NCBI GenBank assembly: GCA_963277665.1
Contig: OY728159.1
Coordinates: 1,015,639,343 to 1,015,703,342, forward strand
DNA: 64,000 bases
From: Viscum album
Taxonomy: Eukaryota; Streptophyta; Magnoliopsida; Santalales; Viscaceae
Direction: 5' to 3'
Shown piece after piece: positions 1-12,137 of this stretch. The notes under the pieces were generated by a model. The model was not told the DNA's origin and made no database searches. It worked only from the letters and a program-made list of their open reading frames with translations. Within the stretch, counting starts at the first letter, position 1, and each line of letters begins with the position of its first letter. A program made the position numbers and the translations under genes.

Positions 1-232
1 CCATACAACCTACAAGGAACAAGCCCTATAAGGAGGGTGAGCAAGGAGCTTTCACCACAGCAGAGCTAAACAGATTGCAAGAATGAGAGGGTATGGCACC
101 TGTCATCGGGACAAGCCTGTGCATGCACGGGAATGCCTATCCAAATAGCAATATGTGAAGGTGGAGAGCTGATTTCACGATGAAGATACTGGGGAGGAGC
201 AGTTCCAAGTAGTTAGTCTGGGTTGTTTGTAA
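1..232 (+). pseudogene. Coding-like C-terminal remnant, family unknown
   Basis: This GC-richer stretch at the window edge has a plus-strand reading with few stops in shifting frames. One part (about 45-90) reads like ...FTTAELNRLQE; another, ending at the TAA of 230-232, reads FHDEDTGEEQFQVVSLGCL. The base composition and acidic tail look like old coding DNA rather than the surrounding AT-rich noise. I do not recognise the family. It may be the end of a retrotransposon gag/pol or a captured gene fragment. It lies just upstream of element S, so it is probably part of whatever S inserted into. Confidence is low because the frame is not continuous. Confidence 0.25.
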
Positions 233-396
233 TGTTTGAATCCTACGGGAAATAAATTCCTATAAGGCCTACATGCCATGTAATACTTACGCCTACAGGC
301 CTTGTAAGAGTTCCACCTCACCCCTTGAAAGGTGGATTATCAAAAATCAATAAAAAAATGAAGGCCTTCGGGCCATTGGAGGAATATAAAAAAAAT
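233..396. other. Flank between coding-like remnant and element S
   Basis: Non-coding DNA with several GGCC-centred words (around 275, 308, 363 and 371; GGCC-TTCG-GGCC at 363-374 can pair) and an A-rich tail just before the LTR of S. The five bases before the LTR (392-396, AAAAT) resemble the AACAT after the other end of S and may be a diverged target duplication. Confidence 0.3.
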
Positions 397-1290
397 TGTT
401 GATATTGTGTATATAATAATAAAGAATAATTGTGATGATGTTGTGTTAAGATGGTCCTTAGTGTTTAAATAATAAAAAAGGAAGTTTTTGATTCTAGAAA
501 GAAGGAGGATAAGATTCAGTGTAATATTTTATGCACTGAATAGATCAAGACACTGCTATTCACTATTGAATATATTTGTGTGTCATAGATCAAAGGGAGA
601 ATATGAAGTTAATGGAAAATTTGATATCATTTGATTATCATTTGGGTTAGGGATAATACAATTCATTATTCCACAACAAATTCACATTATTATAACTGAT
701 AAAAGAATAAGAAAGTGAATCTTTCAGTTTTCTACTGGGAAGAAGTAAGAGGTGTTTCTTTCCAACCGTTGTTTAAGTAACTAAGTAGAGAAAGAGGTAG
801 TGGAAGTACTAAGAAGCACTGTAACATGCAATAGTAGTCTCAATAGGTGGAATAATTTATATTTTTTTATGAATAACCCTATCAATAATGAGAATACAAT
901 CTTTATATATAGTATAAAGATCCATCCAAGTACTCTAAAATATACACTATCAATTGACTATAGTGCATTAAAATTGAAAGGGTATTTTTCTACTTACTGT
1001 AACCACATTTAAATGATTTATTTATAGTTTTTTGTGGTCAAGATAATTTCTAGGCCATTCCATAATTTAGCTAGTCTTATTAAGTAGTGAACATTATAAA
1101 AATAATGAAGTTTTATCTTTTATTTCATTCATATAATTGCATGCGGTATGGAAAAGAGAAAAGGAGAATTGAGATCCTAACATGTAAAATAAGTAAAGGG
1201 ATAAAAAAAATAATTGGATTAAAAAGTCCCCAACACTGATTCACCCCCCCCCCCCTTTAGTGTTAGTCATATCCCAAACCATCCCTTACT
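397..1290 (+). repeat. 5' LTR of element S
   Basis: It starts TGTTGATATTGTG and aligns along its length with 7,250-8,133; shared words include AGATCAAAGGGAGAA, CATTTGGGT-AGGGATAAT and the end block TATCCCAAAC. Near its 3' end it carries a run of twelve C at 1,244-1,255 that is absent from the other copy, where the site reads CACTTTTTCTCAGTGTTAG. The terminal CA has decayed to CT. Confidence 0.85.
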
Positions 1291-1291
1291 G

Positions 1292-1305
1292 TTGATATCA
1301 AATCC
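1292..1305 (+). other. Primer-binding site of element S (tRNA-iMet type)
   Basis: TTGATATCAAATCC matches the plant copia primer site TTGGTATCAGAGCC at 11 of 14 bases. All three differences include G-to-A or similar decay. It lies directly after the 5' LTR and sets the element's orientation. Confidence 0.7.
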
Positions 1306-1519
1306 AAGGTTCACCTCTATTGTATTCTCTCTAGTGAAGATATTCTGTTTTGAATATTTCAGTATCTTTACTGATTCAAAAATGAAGTTTAGTTTTGGTG
1401 ATGATTTAGTTATTTTTATGTAGAAGTATATATCTACCAATACCACGATGGACTCAAAAAATAAATATAAGAAAATATTGAAGAAAAAGTCCCTCTTATC
1501 AAAATAAGAAGAATTATAT

Positions 1520-3330
1520 GTTTCTCCATGGCTTGGAAACAATGAAGACATGTAGAACTTGAAAATTAATGAGAAGGTGGCTCAAGTTTTCACTAATAAG
1601 ATGAACAAATGTCCTACATCTAGTGATCAAGAGGTATGTATTGGTACATTTGAAAATTTTCCTCAAGGTTATGATGCTAGCACAAGTGGTGATGATGATA
1701 AATCTATAACTTCTCAATAATTATAAGTTTATAGATTAAGATTTTTTCTACATGGTATTACAAAACACATATCCTAACTTGTTTTTGGAGTCTTTAAATC
1801 TATGTGGTAAGAGATCACCCATATGAAATTAAAAGCTAATGTTTTGGGGAATATATTTTCAAAAAAAATAATAAAAATTTTAGATCTCTCCTAATAAGTT
1901 GAAACCATTGAATAATCAAAGATGGAACTTGAAATAATTTTCTCAAAATTCCTCAAATAATCATAAGAGAAACAGGGAGTCAAAATAACTCTATAAAAAA
2001 GAAACATGCATATGAAGAGAAATTGAAAAACACCATTTAGGTAAAGAATTCACAATTGCAAGAAAATTCCAAGAAGCTCAAGGAACCCGAATCTTTGATT
2101 CAAAAAAATATAAAAAGAATGAAGATGAAGTTGAATGAATAAAGAAGGATTATAAAGAGAATATAGTTTTGATTTAAGATTAGAAAATCATACTCAATAT
2201 GATATGTCTAGATTTAGAAGTTTAGTTAGATAATCTAGAGAATACACATGTTGAGACTTCACAAAATAAGGGAACATTTTCTGATGCTACTCAATGCTCA
2301 CTAGAGGATTCTATAGTCAAATGACCTATAACATGTGATAATAAGATCATGACATCTTTTGATGGTCTAAATCAAGAAAATATTAATAAAAAGGCAACAT
2401 CCAAACCATCTTTTACTAATATTTATAAATTTGTTTCCACAAATCATGTAGTTTTTAAAATAGATTTTGAAAAGGTATGGATGAATAAAGGTGGTAAGAA
2501 ACCAACCACCATGAATAGGGTGGATAAGAAAGAAAGTTTGGTATCTTGTTCCCCACAGAGAGCACAACCGATCATGAAGTAGTCCCAACAACATTATATA
2601 TAATATATCATGAAATAAATATTTTTGGGTCAATTTTGGTGCTAAAATAGATTTAGGAATTGTGAATTAAATTATTGGTATATTCTTAAAAATGTAAAAG
2701 CACAAAGGAATACCATCTCAAAGGTGAGAAATCCAGAGAAGAAGAAGTAGCATTCACAGGTCTATAAAAATATTTATTATGAAAACAAATTTAGAATGTT
2801 TGATGACTTCTATGATGTATGAAATGGTAGTGGTCATAAGGTCAGTACATGATCATCTCAGCATATATCTAAATCTGATTAGAAAATAAGATCATAAAAT
2901 CTGGATAGGAATAAAGAATATACTTTGGGAAGAAATTAGAAGAATGTTGTGAACAAAAATCCTCCCAATAAGGTATCCAAGAAGCATGGTGAGAATACCT
3001 TGGATTATAAATCCAAGGATTTTAAGGATAGTGAATTCAAAATAACTACTAATAGGGATGAAATTTAGAAGAATCTATGTTGAAGATCCAAACATATTGC
3101 CACAATTACTAATGAATTGTTAGATATATGGACAGAATATTTAGAAATAATGATAAAACATTAGGATTCACATGCTACAAATATTGTAATCATAAAAATA
3201 AAATATTCCACATGATGATGATAATGTCCATGAGAGTTTTTCAATAATATAAAACTCTTTTTTGAAGGTGTTTTTTGCAAGATATATAAGAAATATGGTC
3301 GTATTACAAAATTTTGGTTAACCTTTTACC
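1520..3330 (+). pseudogene. Gag-like remnant of element S
   Basis: Broken plus-strand reading from just after the primer site. Segments around 1,560-1,710 and 2,350-2,580 are rich in Lys, Asn, Glu and Ser and look like coiled-coil-forming nucleocapsid protein. At 3,276-3,317 the reading C-K-I-Y-K-K-Y-G-R-I-T-K-F fits a decayed CCHC zinc knuckle: the first Cys is kept, the second has become Tyr and the His has become Arg. Many in-frame stops rule out function. Gag of Sireviruses is known to be long and coiled-coil rich, which fits, but the match is by pattern only. Confidence 0.4.
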
Positions 3331-4008
3331 AGAACAAGAAGTAGTCCTTAAGAGGAGTAAGAATGTATCACACATTAAAGATGTTGAAAAGAAAAGTTAT
3401 CTACACAAAGAAGAAGAGAATGTGAAGAGATCCATGATTTCTTAATATAAATCAAAATAATAGTTTAGATGAGAAAACATGAAGACTGGAGTAAATGGGG
3501 AAGCTTTGTTGAGAAAAACATCTCAACCTTATTGTTAATATTGATGAAGTAAGAAGTATTTACCTTATTTCCTTGATATTAGTGTATTTTATTTGTTCTT
3601 GTAATGAAGAGAATTTAAATTGAATAATGTTCTAATCGGGGAACCTAAGAAGTGGTGAGTGCTGTTAATTATTGATAGAAAAGATGAAGAAGTCACCATC
3701 CTTGAATGATTTCTCAATTGGAATTCAAATAAAAATATTATAGAGGATCATCTTTGACGAAGATAAATAATTTAATGTCTTATTATGTAAGGCCATGATA
3801 AATAAGATAACATCTTGGCTTGATCCTATTTTTGAAATCCTAAATAATATGTTTTCAAAAAGATCATCCATGGTGAAATTCTGAATGTTTTCCAAACTAG
3901 ATAGTCACAAGTGGAAGATACATTCTTGAGTATTCTTTATACTAGAGTTTCTTGAAATACATTATTGATGAGATCCTCCATTATTAAGATAATTATAATT
4001 GTCTCCCT
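3331..4008 (+). other. Interior of S without recognised domain
   Basis: Between the zinc-knuckle-like site and the first polypurine tract there are only short broken readings. I looked here for copia integrase (HTD...IDDFS) and reverse transcriptase (YVDD) motifs and saw none. Confidence 0.3.
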
Positions 4009-4676
4009 TGAGGGGGAGACAAATGAAGAAGCTTCAAGAATTATTATTTCAATTGGTATCAACTCTGAGTATTCTGGAAATTTCTTGAAGTTCATGTCAT
4101 TGAAAAAGGTATGTATCTATTATTCTCTCATACATGGTTACTCAAGATAAAAAAAATATAAAGGGGGGAAATTTAATTAATCAATTACATAAGAAATGTG
4201 AAAGTTCTCCAAGGTCACTTGTCCTGCATATTGCACTTGAATGTTTTTGATCTATTGTTGAAGTGAGTGCAATAGTTTCAGGTTGATCTTTTGTTACAAA
4301 AGTTTCACATCTAATTTATATATCTTTAGCCTATAATGAAAGTTAATAAACACTAAAGACAAGTATATAAGTTCTTATTTCATAAGGTTCCATGATCAAT
4401 TGGTAATGGATAGTTTTGTTGTCTAATTCAAATCCTCTTGTTTTCTACACCAAGAATAACTCAAGTAGACTTAGTAAAATTGTGGATAACACATTTCATA
4501 AGTATGGACTGATACCATTTTTCGATGTACTTTTTATTTACTTTCAATAAGGAGGTAAAACGTTAAATGGAAGTTTTAAAATTAAGGAGGAGAGAGAATA
4601 AATTGGTTCCACATATTGACACATTCATTTAGAAAGAACATTGAAGGTATTTCCAACAAATAAAAGGGGGAGATTG
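4009..4676 (+). promoter_or_regulatory. Three internal polypurine tracts of element S
   Basis: Purine runs with a G5-G6 core occur at 4,009-4,020 (GAGGGGGAGAC), 4,158-4,171 (AAAGGGGGGAAATT) and 4,660-4,676 (AAAAGGGGGAGATTGAAG). In copia elements one such tract before the 3' LTR primes plus-strand DNA synthesis; Sireviruses characteristically carry several copies upstream. These lie more than 2.5 kb before the 3' LTR. The tract adjoining the LTR at 7,226-7,249 has decayed to an A-rich run. Confidence 0.5.
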
Positions 4677-7249
4677 AAGATCCGACTTTGTGTATGGATT
4701 TTATTTGTTTTCAAATGATTTTCAATGGTGGAAAATGGTGGTCAATGATATAGTAAGATTTAATTAATTTCAAATTAATAAATAATTTCCAAAGTTAATG
4801 GAGCTTGGATGAAGTCCCAAAGTCTTGACATTTCAACTAACATCTGTTGAAAATTTTGAGGTTCATGGTGATTCCTGGAGAATTTTTATAGACTCCATAT
4901 ATTACAATGGATTTCATGGTTGAATAATTATCCTAGTAATTTTTTGGATTTATGAACTGGTCTTAGATTCAAGTACATGCACCAAAGATGATAAATTGAT
5001 TTCAAAATAATGAAAGTGGTTTTGATGTTGAAGAATATCTTTGGACTTGATATTCCAAAAATTAAAGAATAATAATTGGAGGAGATTATTTGAAGAGAAT
5101 GAATATATTGATTTTTGTGAATAATAATTTAAATTAGATCATAAAAAATATTATTTTTCATTAAGGTGAACCATGAAACTAAAATATTATTATAATTTCA
5201 TGAGGTGTTTTAAAGATTGAAGAATAGGTGGCCATGAATTTCTTGAATTCTATTCTTTACTTATATATTTTTTACATATTTATTATGAGGGTTACATAAA
5301 AAAATAGCCAACCAGTGGGCCAACCCAAGATAGACTCAACCAAAGATCATGTGGGACCCAAAGTGTTCGACCACGTCAAGGGGGCATCCTAGGCCTACCC
5401 ACAAGTGAAAAGAGGTGGGAAGAATCCTGCATACACCCATTTATAAGGTATAGGAGTGGTAGTTACACCATTAGGGGCAGTACAACGGTAGTTATAAGAG
5501 CTATATGGTGGTACCGGAGGGGGAAGATATTTCTAGCCGGTCGAATGCATGCTTTAGCTTATAAAGTGGAGGGGAGATAATATGTAAATTTGATGTCAGA
5601 CATGCTAAGAATTATCACTATTCATCTGTGTTAAAAACATGGATATAAAGAGGATCATATGATCAAGGCATTCATGACTGTCCAATCTCTCATGAGTTTA
5701 TTATTCAAAAAGGCCATGCATATTTTTGAATCCACTATTGTCTTCCTCCACCTGCCACTCAATGACACTATTGGTTTAGTTGGATAAATGGTCAAACCAC
5801 CATCAGTCAAACTCGAGGATTCCATGATCATACTATAGTCAAAACATTGAGATAAACATGATCAAAAAAATCATGAAACTTCATTTTCATGATTTATATG
5901 AAGATACCATGGCCGAACTGAAAATGCAGTTGTAGGAGGTCATTCGATAATTTGATCACTATCGATGAAATTTAGATATTTGGGAATATATTTAATATGG
6001 TATTGTGATTGCATGTACATAGTTTATTAACCATAAAGTAGAAGTTCAGTGGTGAAGGGAAAACTCCATGAAATGAAGTGTCACTTTAACCTGTAGTTTG
6101 AAGAGTTTAATTACCAATTTCTTAGAGCATTCAAAACAAGTGATTCACATGGAATGTTTTTCTGGATTTGAATCATATTAGAGGTGGTGTAAATATCTCT
6201 ATAAACACAGAGGCATCGAGATGATACAAGGTGATTCCACTCATAATATATCCAATATATCTCATTTTTATAAAAACACAGTGCCTCTCTAAGCATTATT
6301 TTACATGAGAAGGCAAGCAGTCTTATGAGACTTCAAGGCCTCACAAAGTAGGGGAGTCCCATGAGTCTTATTGGTTTCATGAAGGAGATTAACAACCACT
6401 TTATACGTGACTCACGCATGCAATTTTTTCACAAAGATATAAGTATCATGTACTGTGCATAGAAGATACTGTAGACATGTGCCTAGTGTAAGAACACCCT
6501 CATCATGCTTTATGAAGAAGATTGGTTCTGTGAAGCTTTCTTTTTTGGTGAATAATAATGGTCTCATGAACTAGTGAAGGAGTTTCACACTTTCACTATG
6601 TTAAGAAAAATAATTTTCTCTATATACAAAACTGTACATGAAGAATGTGTTCTGTGTGAGAGAATTCTAGCTTGCATGAAGGTTCATATAGGTCTAATAA
6701 ACACTTGCACGAGGGAGATCATCCCAAACTAGTGTTCATAATAACATCATACTTGTGAAAAGAATAAGAGGATGAGTTCACATGTGAAAAATAACCCAAA
6801 AATACAGTGTTCATATACTTGTGTGTGCAAAGACAAAGTGAACAGTGTTTGAAATACATGCATTGATTTTTGAATTCATACGCACATGAAGAATTGATCA
6901 AAAGAGTATGCGCACTATTGAGGAAGGGTGGAGTAGAAGTGAAGATTCCACACATACTTTCACACATTCATGAAAAGAGAACCATTTGAGATACCCAAAA
7001 TTGACTCTAAGATAGCACATAAAATAACAACAACCATTGATTTATGTGATAGTGCTTCATATGAAATGCACCATGAATTACATTCATGAATTACATATAA
7101 TCTAATTGGGTTTATAATTCAAGATGATAATAATATACATTTGTTTAATATCATTATTTAATGAAATAAATACCAAAGTGTGTGGTGAAATCCAGTTAAA
7201 GAAATATCTACTGACCCAAGTAGAATAGATAAGAACTGATTTAAAAAAG
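4677..7249 (+). other. Long 3' non-coding region of element S
   Basis: No domain recognised. The part at 5,300-5,600 is clearly GC-richer than its surroundings (words such as GTGGGACCC and GGTACCGGAGGGGG) and may be a separate small insertion. The part at 6,300-7,000 repeats words such as CATGAAGAA and CACATGAA irregularly. The last 25 bases, ending in TTTAAAAAAG, sit where the 3' polypurine tract should be. Confidence 0.35.
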
Positions 7250-8133
7250 TATTGATATTGTGTATCTAAGAAGAAAGAATAATTGTGATTATGTTGTGTT
7301 AGGTTGATCCTCATTTTTTAAATAATCATAATATTATTTTGTGATTATAGTAATAAGGAGAAGAATATTCAATTCAGTTTTTCTACACTGAAGAGATCAA
7401 GACTCCAAAATTCTATATTGCATAAATTTATGTTCCACGGATCAAAGGGAGAAAAGGAAGTGATTGGACAAGTTGATATCAGTTGATTACCATTTGGGTC
7501 AGGGATAATTCAATTTTTTATTCCATAAAACATTCATATTATTTTGGATAATATAAGAACAAGAAATTCCAACTTTCAGTTTTCTATTGGGAAGAAGTAT
7601 GAGGTCTTTTTTTCCAGCTGTTGTGCAAGTAACTCAGTGAAGAAGGTTGTAGTGGAAGAACTAGCCAGCACTATAACATCCAATAGTAGTCTCAACAAGT
7701 GGAATAATTTATTAGTGTTACAAAACATTATAAATAAGGAGAATATTGTCTTCAAAGGTAGTATAAATATTGAGTGAAGTTTTGTAAAACATGCAATGTT
7801 GATTGATTATAGTGCATTTCAAGTGAAAGGGTATTTCATACATTCTATAACCATATTCAAAGGATTAGTTTCTAGTGGTATTGTGGTTAAGATCATTTAC
7901 ATACCATACTAAGGACTAGATACTATTATTTGGTAGTGAACCTTGTAAAAAAATCACATGATATATTTTAATTCATTCATATACTTTCATGTGAAAAGGA
8001 AAATAGAATAATATAATCGATATCCCAGCAGGTCAAAGAGGTAAAGGGATATATAGTTATAATTGGATTAAAAAGTCTTCAATACTGGTTCACTTTTTCT
8101 CAGTGTTAGGAATATCCCAAACTGGTCCTTTCA
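7250..8133 (+). repeat. 3' LTR of element S
   Basis: It begins TATTGATATTGTG (TG decayed to TA) and ends GGTCCTTTCA. It matches 397-1,290 over its whole length with many scattered substitutions and small gaps, so the insertion is old. Confidence 0.85.
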
Positions 8134-8249
8134 AACATAAAATGGTATACATTTTAAAATAAATAATCCCTTATATTTTTTTGGAATAAAACTTCATTTT
8201 ATTTTTCTTGGCAGAAGACTCACTCACCCTCTCTCTTATTTTTCTCACG

Positions 8250-8317
8250 CAGGATGTGTAGTACTCAATCAAGGTATGCAGCACTCGATCAGGGAAAGTA
8301 GCACTCAAGAAGGATGT
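8250..8317 (+). repeat. 20-bp minisatellite in L left LTR, 3 units
   Basis: Three tandem units of about 20 bp of the type GGNNNNGTAGCACTCAATCA. The other LTR of the same element carries four units at 11,811-11,889, so unit number has changed since insertion. Confidence 0.65.
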
Positions 8318-8507
8318 TATAATTAGAAAAATAGGGTGGTAGTTCTACTTATATTACCAATTCTTGAATTTTATATCTATAATATATGTACTCTCTATTT
8401 TTATTGCATCGGGTGAAATGTTGAGTGGAAAACAATAAGAACGAATTCATTGGATGATCTGAAATTGAATTTATGGAAATCCAATATTAAACCATGATGA
8501 TAGAGAA

Positions 8508-8509
<2 letters not shown>

Positions 8510-8557
<48 letters not shown>
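8510..8557. repeat. (AT)n microsatellite
   Basis: Uninterrupted AT dinucleotide run of about 47 bases inside the left LTR of L. Confidence 0.95.
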
Positions 8558-8558
<1 letters not shown>

Positions 8559-9511
8559 CATAAAATATAAATGGACATATTTAAAGAATTGAAAAATTAA
8601 TGCACCATAAATATTAATTCGGATGGTTATAGGTTGGATTCAAGGAAGAAAAAACAATGAAGAAGAATTTATAATCAACATGAATTGTGTTTATAAATTT
8701 ATATCGATTTAAAATATATATTTATTATAATATTATTATATTGATTAAATATAGTCTTATTCAAGAATTTTTGATCCACATTTAAATGTAAAATCAGTAT
8801 AATAAAAGCTATTGACAAACATCTAAACCACAAAAATGCAGGATAATCATAAATAGTTACATTTCACATCAATGGAAGAAAAAAATTGAGGAAGAGGGAA
8901 AGCAGGTCACTGCTATAATGAAAATAATATATTCAAACACCTAAAAAATAAAATATATACCTACAACTTCTTTAAATCGAAAAGAAGCAGGAGGAAGATG
9001 GAAACCTGCTATCACGTGAATTTTCCCATCTACATGTGAATCTTCTATCACGATCGAATCTCTTTCCTCAATCAAAAACTTTATTCAACATTTAACCTCT
9101 CATATCTAGAAATAAAACCTCATTCAGTGTTTATTTCATGCCCATTACCTTCATCAATGCTTGATCCCCCATCTATGTTTGAACCCCTTTTTCTGATCAG
9201 CCTCCCCTCCTATCACACTCAGCTGAAACCCAGTCCCCACTTTCTGCCTTCCTATCCCCTCGATTTCTCCCTTATCCAAAAATCTTCTTTATCTAATTTT
9301 CAATCTTTTTTAAAAAATAAAAATATATATAATATATATCATGTAATTATAATTTTAACAAATTGATATTATTCATTTTTTTATAATTATCATATTTTTT
9401 CTAATTTCATATATTTCATAATTAAAAATTTTATCAGATAAATTTATAGCTATCATAATTTCAAAAATATATTTCCATTAATGAATTTAAAATTTTCAAA
9501 TTATATACTTA

Positions 9512-9552
<41 letters not shown>
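9512..9552. repeat. (TA)n microsatellite
   Basis: TA dinucleotide run with one C interruption inside the left LTR of L; the corresponding site in the right LTR (around 13,090-13,140) is much shorter. Confidence 0.9.
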
Positions 9553-9553
<1 letters not shown>

Positions 9554-10226
9554 CTTTATATTAAATTCTTCTCTAATATATATTTATAATCTATTTTAAA
9601 ATTTAAATTATAGTCATCGTAATTATTATTTTTATTTAATATCACGTTTAAAAAAATAGTATTTATAATTTTGAGTATTAATTTAAAACAAAATTTGATT
9701 TCTAAAAAATATTAATTTATTTATTTTAATTATATTATCTTTAATTTTAAATTATTTACACATAAAAATGTATGTATAACTTTATAATTTTTCTTAAATA
9801 TTATATCTCACATGACAATAATTTCATAAATATAAAATTTTAGTTACAAAATATTATATATTTTGTATACATCTATTTGGTAAAATTACTTGTTAACATT
9901 ATTTTATAATGATAAAATATAATTTAAGTACTTATATTTATAAATCAACTTTTTGAATAGTTAAATTAATTTTATTAATATTAAATTATTTTGAATAACC
10001 ATTTTTTTATTAATTTTATCATTACTATAGGGTTAAAATATATTTCAACTTTCTTAAGCTATAACATTTATTTATAATTGGATTGTTTTAACTTAAATTA
10101 TATTCCATGTTTATTTTTTAAAATAAAATTTTCTCATAAAATATTAAAACTCATTATAAATTAATTCATTTTAAAATATATATATATATATAAGGAAATT
10201 GAGCTTAAAATTTTCATGATGTTACA

Positions 10227-10243
10227 TTCTCCCCCCACAAATG
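10227..10243 (-). promoter_or_regulatory. Polypurine tract of element L
   Basis: Minus strand reads CATTTGTGGGGGGAGAA immediately before the TGTAACATC start of the LTR, the usual gypsy plus-strand primer arrangement. Confidence 0.75.
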
Positions 10244-11711
10244 AATTACGCCCTAGTATTTTGTTCATAATACTTAGGAAAATTATTAATTTCAATCTTC
10301 ACAACTAAGAAAAACTAGAATGACTGAACTTCTATATTCTTAAGGGTACTTATTTACATAGAAACTAAAATGAAAATTCTATCGATTAGAATTTTCAACA
10401 ATGAATAATCTCCAAATTTTTCTAGATTTCTACTCTCACACCACTATAACTTCCCAAAACTGTAGCTCTATATTCATTACTAAAAACATGTTGTATATTT
10501 TTTTATAAAAGATAACTAAAAAATGCACATTACATTAGATAACCAAGTAAATTTTCCTGTCTAGGTTTTAGAGAATTATAAAAAACCTTACATAAAATCA
10601 TAGTTTATAAAAATAATAATAAAATATTTATCTGGATTTGTGTGTGGTAACTCCTTAATAAAATTCAACCAATTTAGAATCTATAAAAAACCAATGAAAA
10701 ATATTTTAAAACATGAGATGATCATAGAAATTCTGTTAAGGAGTTTTAAAACTATCAAAAAATACTTTTATAAATACATATTTAAAAACTCTTAAAACAT
10801 TTTAAATAAAATATAAATATTTGATATATAAAATACTTTTTAGATAAGTACTTATCAATTTGAAAATTATATTCAAAATATAATCTTTGACAAAAACTTG
10901 GATTTCTCCTTAAAAATATTTTGAAAATAATAATTCTTTTATGGATTAAAATGATACTTAGATGTTCTTATGAAATCAATGTTAAAACTATCAGTATCTC
11001 TTATAGGAAAATCCCTTATTGAGGTCATGGGTTTACTCCTCATTCATCATCATCTCATTCGATGCCCAAGTGATAAATTTAAAGAAATTTTTTTAATAGA
11101 TCTCTCTTTCTCATTAATAACCCATTTAAAACTTTTTGAAATCTTAAATATATTATTTTCTGGGAAGAAAATTATTTTTATAACTTCTATGGTTGGGAAA
11201 ATATCATTTTTAGGAGAAGTGTTAGGAGAAATCCTTTTTTTCAAAATTACTTACATACATAATCCTAATGACTTTGAAATTAAAACTAATGTTTTTATAA
11301 AAAATGAATGATGTATCAATAATTATAGATGATGACCATATCTTCTATGAATTACTTTAACATAATTTACATAAAATGATAGATTTTATCAATTGAAATT
11401 ACATATAGAATCTAATAAAATCTAATTAATTTCAAGCTATGGATTTAAAATGAAATCATAAAACTAAATGTCCCTTTACAAATAAAAATAAAGACTTTAT
11501 TTTAAAAACATTATCATGATATCATAGAGTTTCAAATATAATAACATCTTTATAATTGCATTTTTTTAGAATATATAGGTGTGTGTGTGCATTTTGAAAA
11601 TAAATACATCCCTTATAGAATTGAATTTATCCATATAAATACTTTATGTATAATAAAATCATAAATGTTTTTGAAAAATAAAATCATTTTCAAAAAAAAT
11701 AAATTCATATT
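10244..11711 (-). other. Non-coding interior of element L
   Basis: AT-rich. Overlapping open stretches on both strands at 10,970-11,311 show no family resemblance and look like chance openings. No primer-binding site could be recognised beside the right LTR. Confidence 0.4.
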
Positions 11712-12091
11712 TGTTATAAAATAATAATCCCTTAAATTTTATTTTCTGAAGACTTCTTCTTCTTCTTGGTATAAGACTCACTCACTCTCTTTCTTATTTG
11801 TCTCACACATGGTGTGAATACTCAATCAATGTGTGTAGCACTCAAGAAGGGTGTGTAGTACTCAAGTAGGGCATGTAACACTCAAGAAGGGCATTAGAAT
11901 TAGTCAAATATGGATAAAGTTATGGTTATATATCCAATTCATGAATTTTATATCTATAAATATATGAATTATTTATTTCAATTTCTTTGGGTGAAATTAT
12001 TAGTGGAAAAAAACATGAGTGAATTCATTGGATGGTCCAAAATTGAATTTATGGAAATCCAAGAGAAAACCATATCATTAGATAATTAATT

Positions 12092-12137
<46 letters not shown>

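Larger units (their letters stand above)
397..8133 (+). mobile_element. Element S: Sirevirus-like Ty1/copia retrotransposon, apparently pol-less
   Basis: Two directly repeated LTRs (397-1,290 and 7,250-8,133) flank about 6 kb. A decayed initiator-Met-tRNA primer site follows the left LTR, fixing the plus orientation. The interior begins with a lysine-rich, coiled-coil-like gag remnant and a decayed zinc knuckle. Three G-rich polypurine tracts then lie far upstream of the 3' LTR; multiplied polypurine tracts and a C-rich tract near the LTR end are known Sirevirus traits. I could find no integrase or reverse-transcriptase motif, so this copy looks non-autonomous or internally rearranged. The flanking AAAAT and AACAT match at four of five positions. 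The LTR pair and orientation are solid; the Sirevirus label is an inference. Confidence 0.75.
8143..10226 (-). repeat. 3' LTR of element L (left copy)
   Basis: It starts TGGTATAC and ends GATGTTACA on the plus strand. It aligns collinearly with 11,712-13,774: shared landmarks are AATAATCCCTTA at the start, the ACTCA-rich minisatellite, the pyrimidine-rich block 9,120-9,300, and the long AT-rich tail. It contains two (TA)n runs, at about 8,510-8,557 and 9,512-9,552, that differ in length from the other copy. Confidence 0.85.

Noticed and set aside
8510..8557. (AT)n run as a matrix-attachment or origin signal
   Set aside because: Simple-sequence expansion inside an LTR explains it; there is no further support.
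10970..11311. 113-residue open frame inside element L
   Set aside because: Lys/Ile/Phe-rich as expected of AT-rich DNA, with an overlapping frame on the opposite strand and no similarity I can name.
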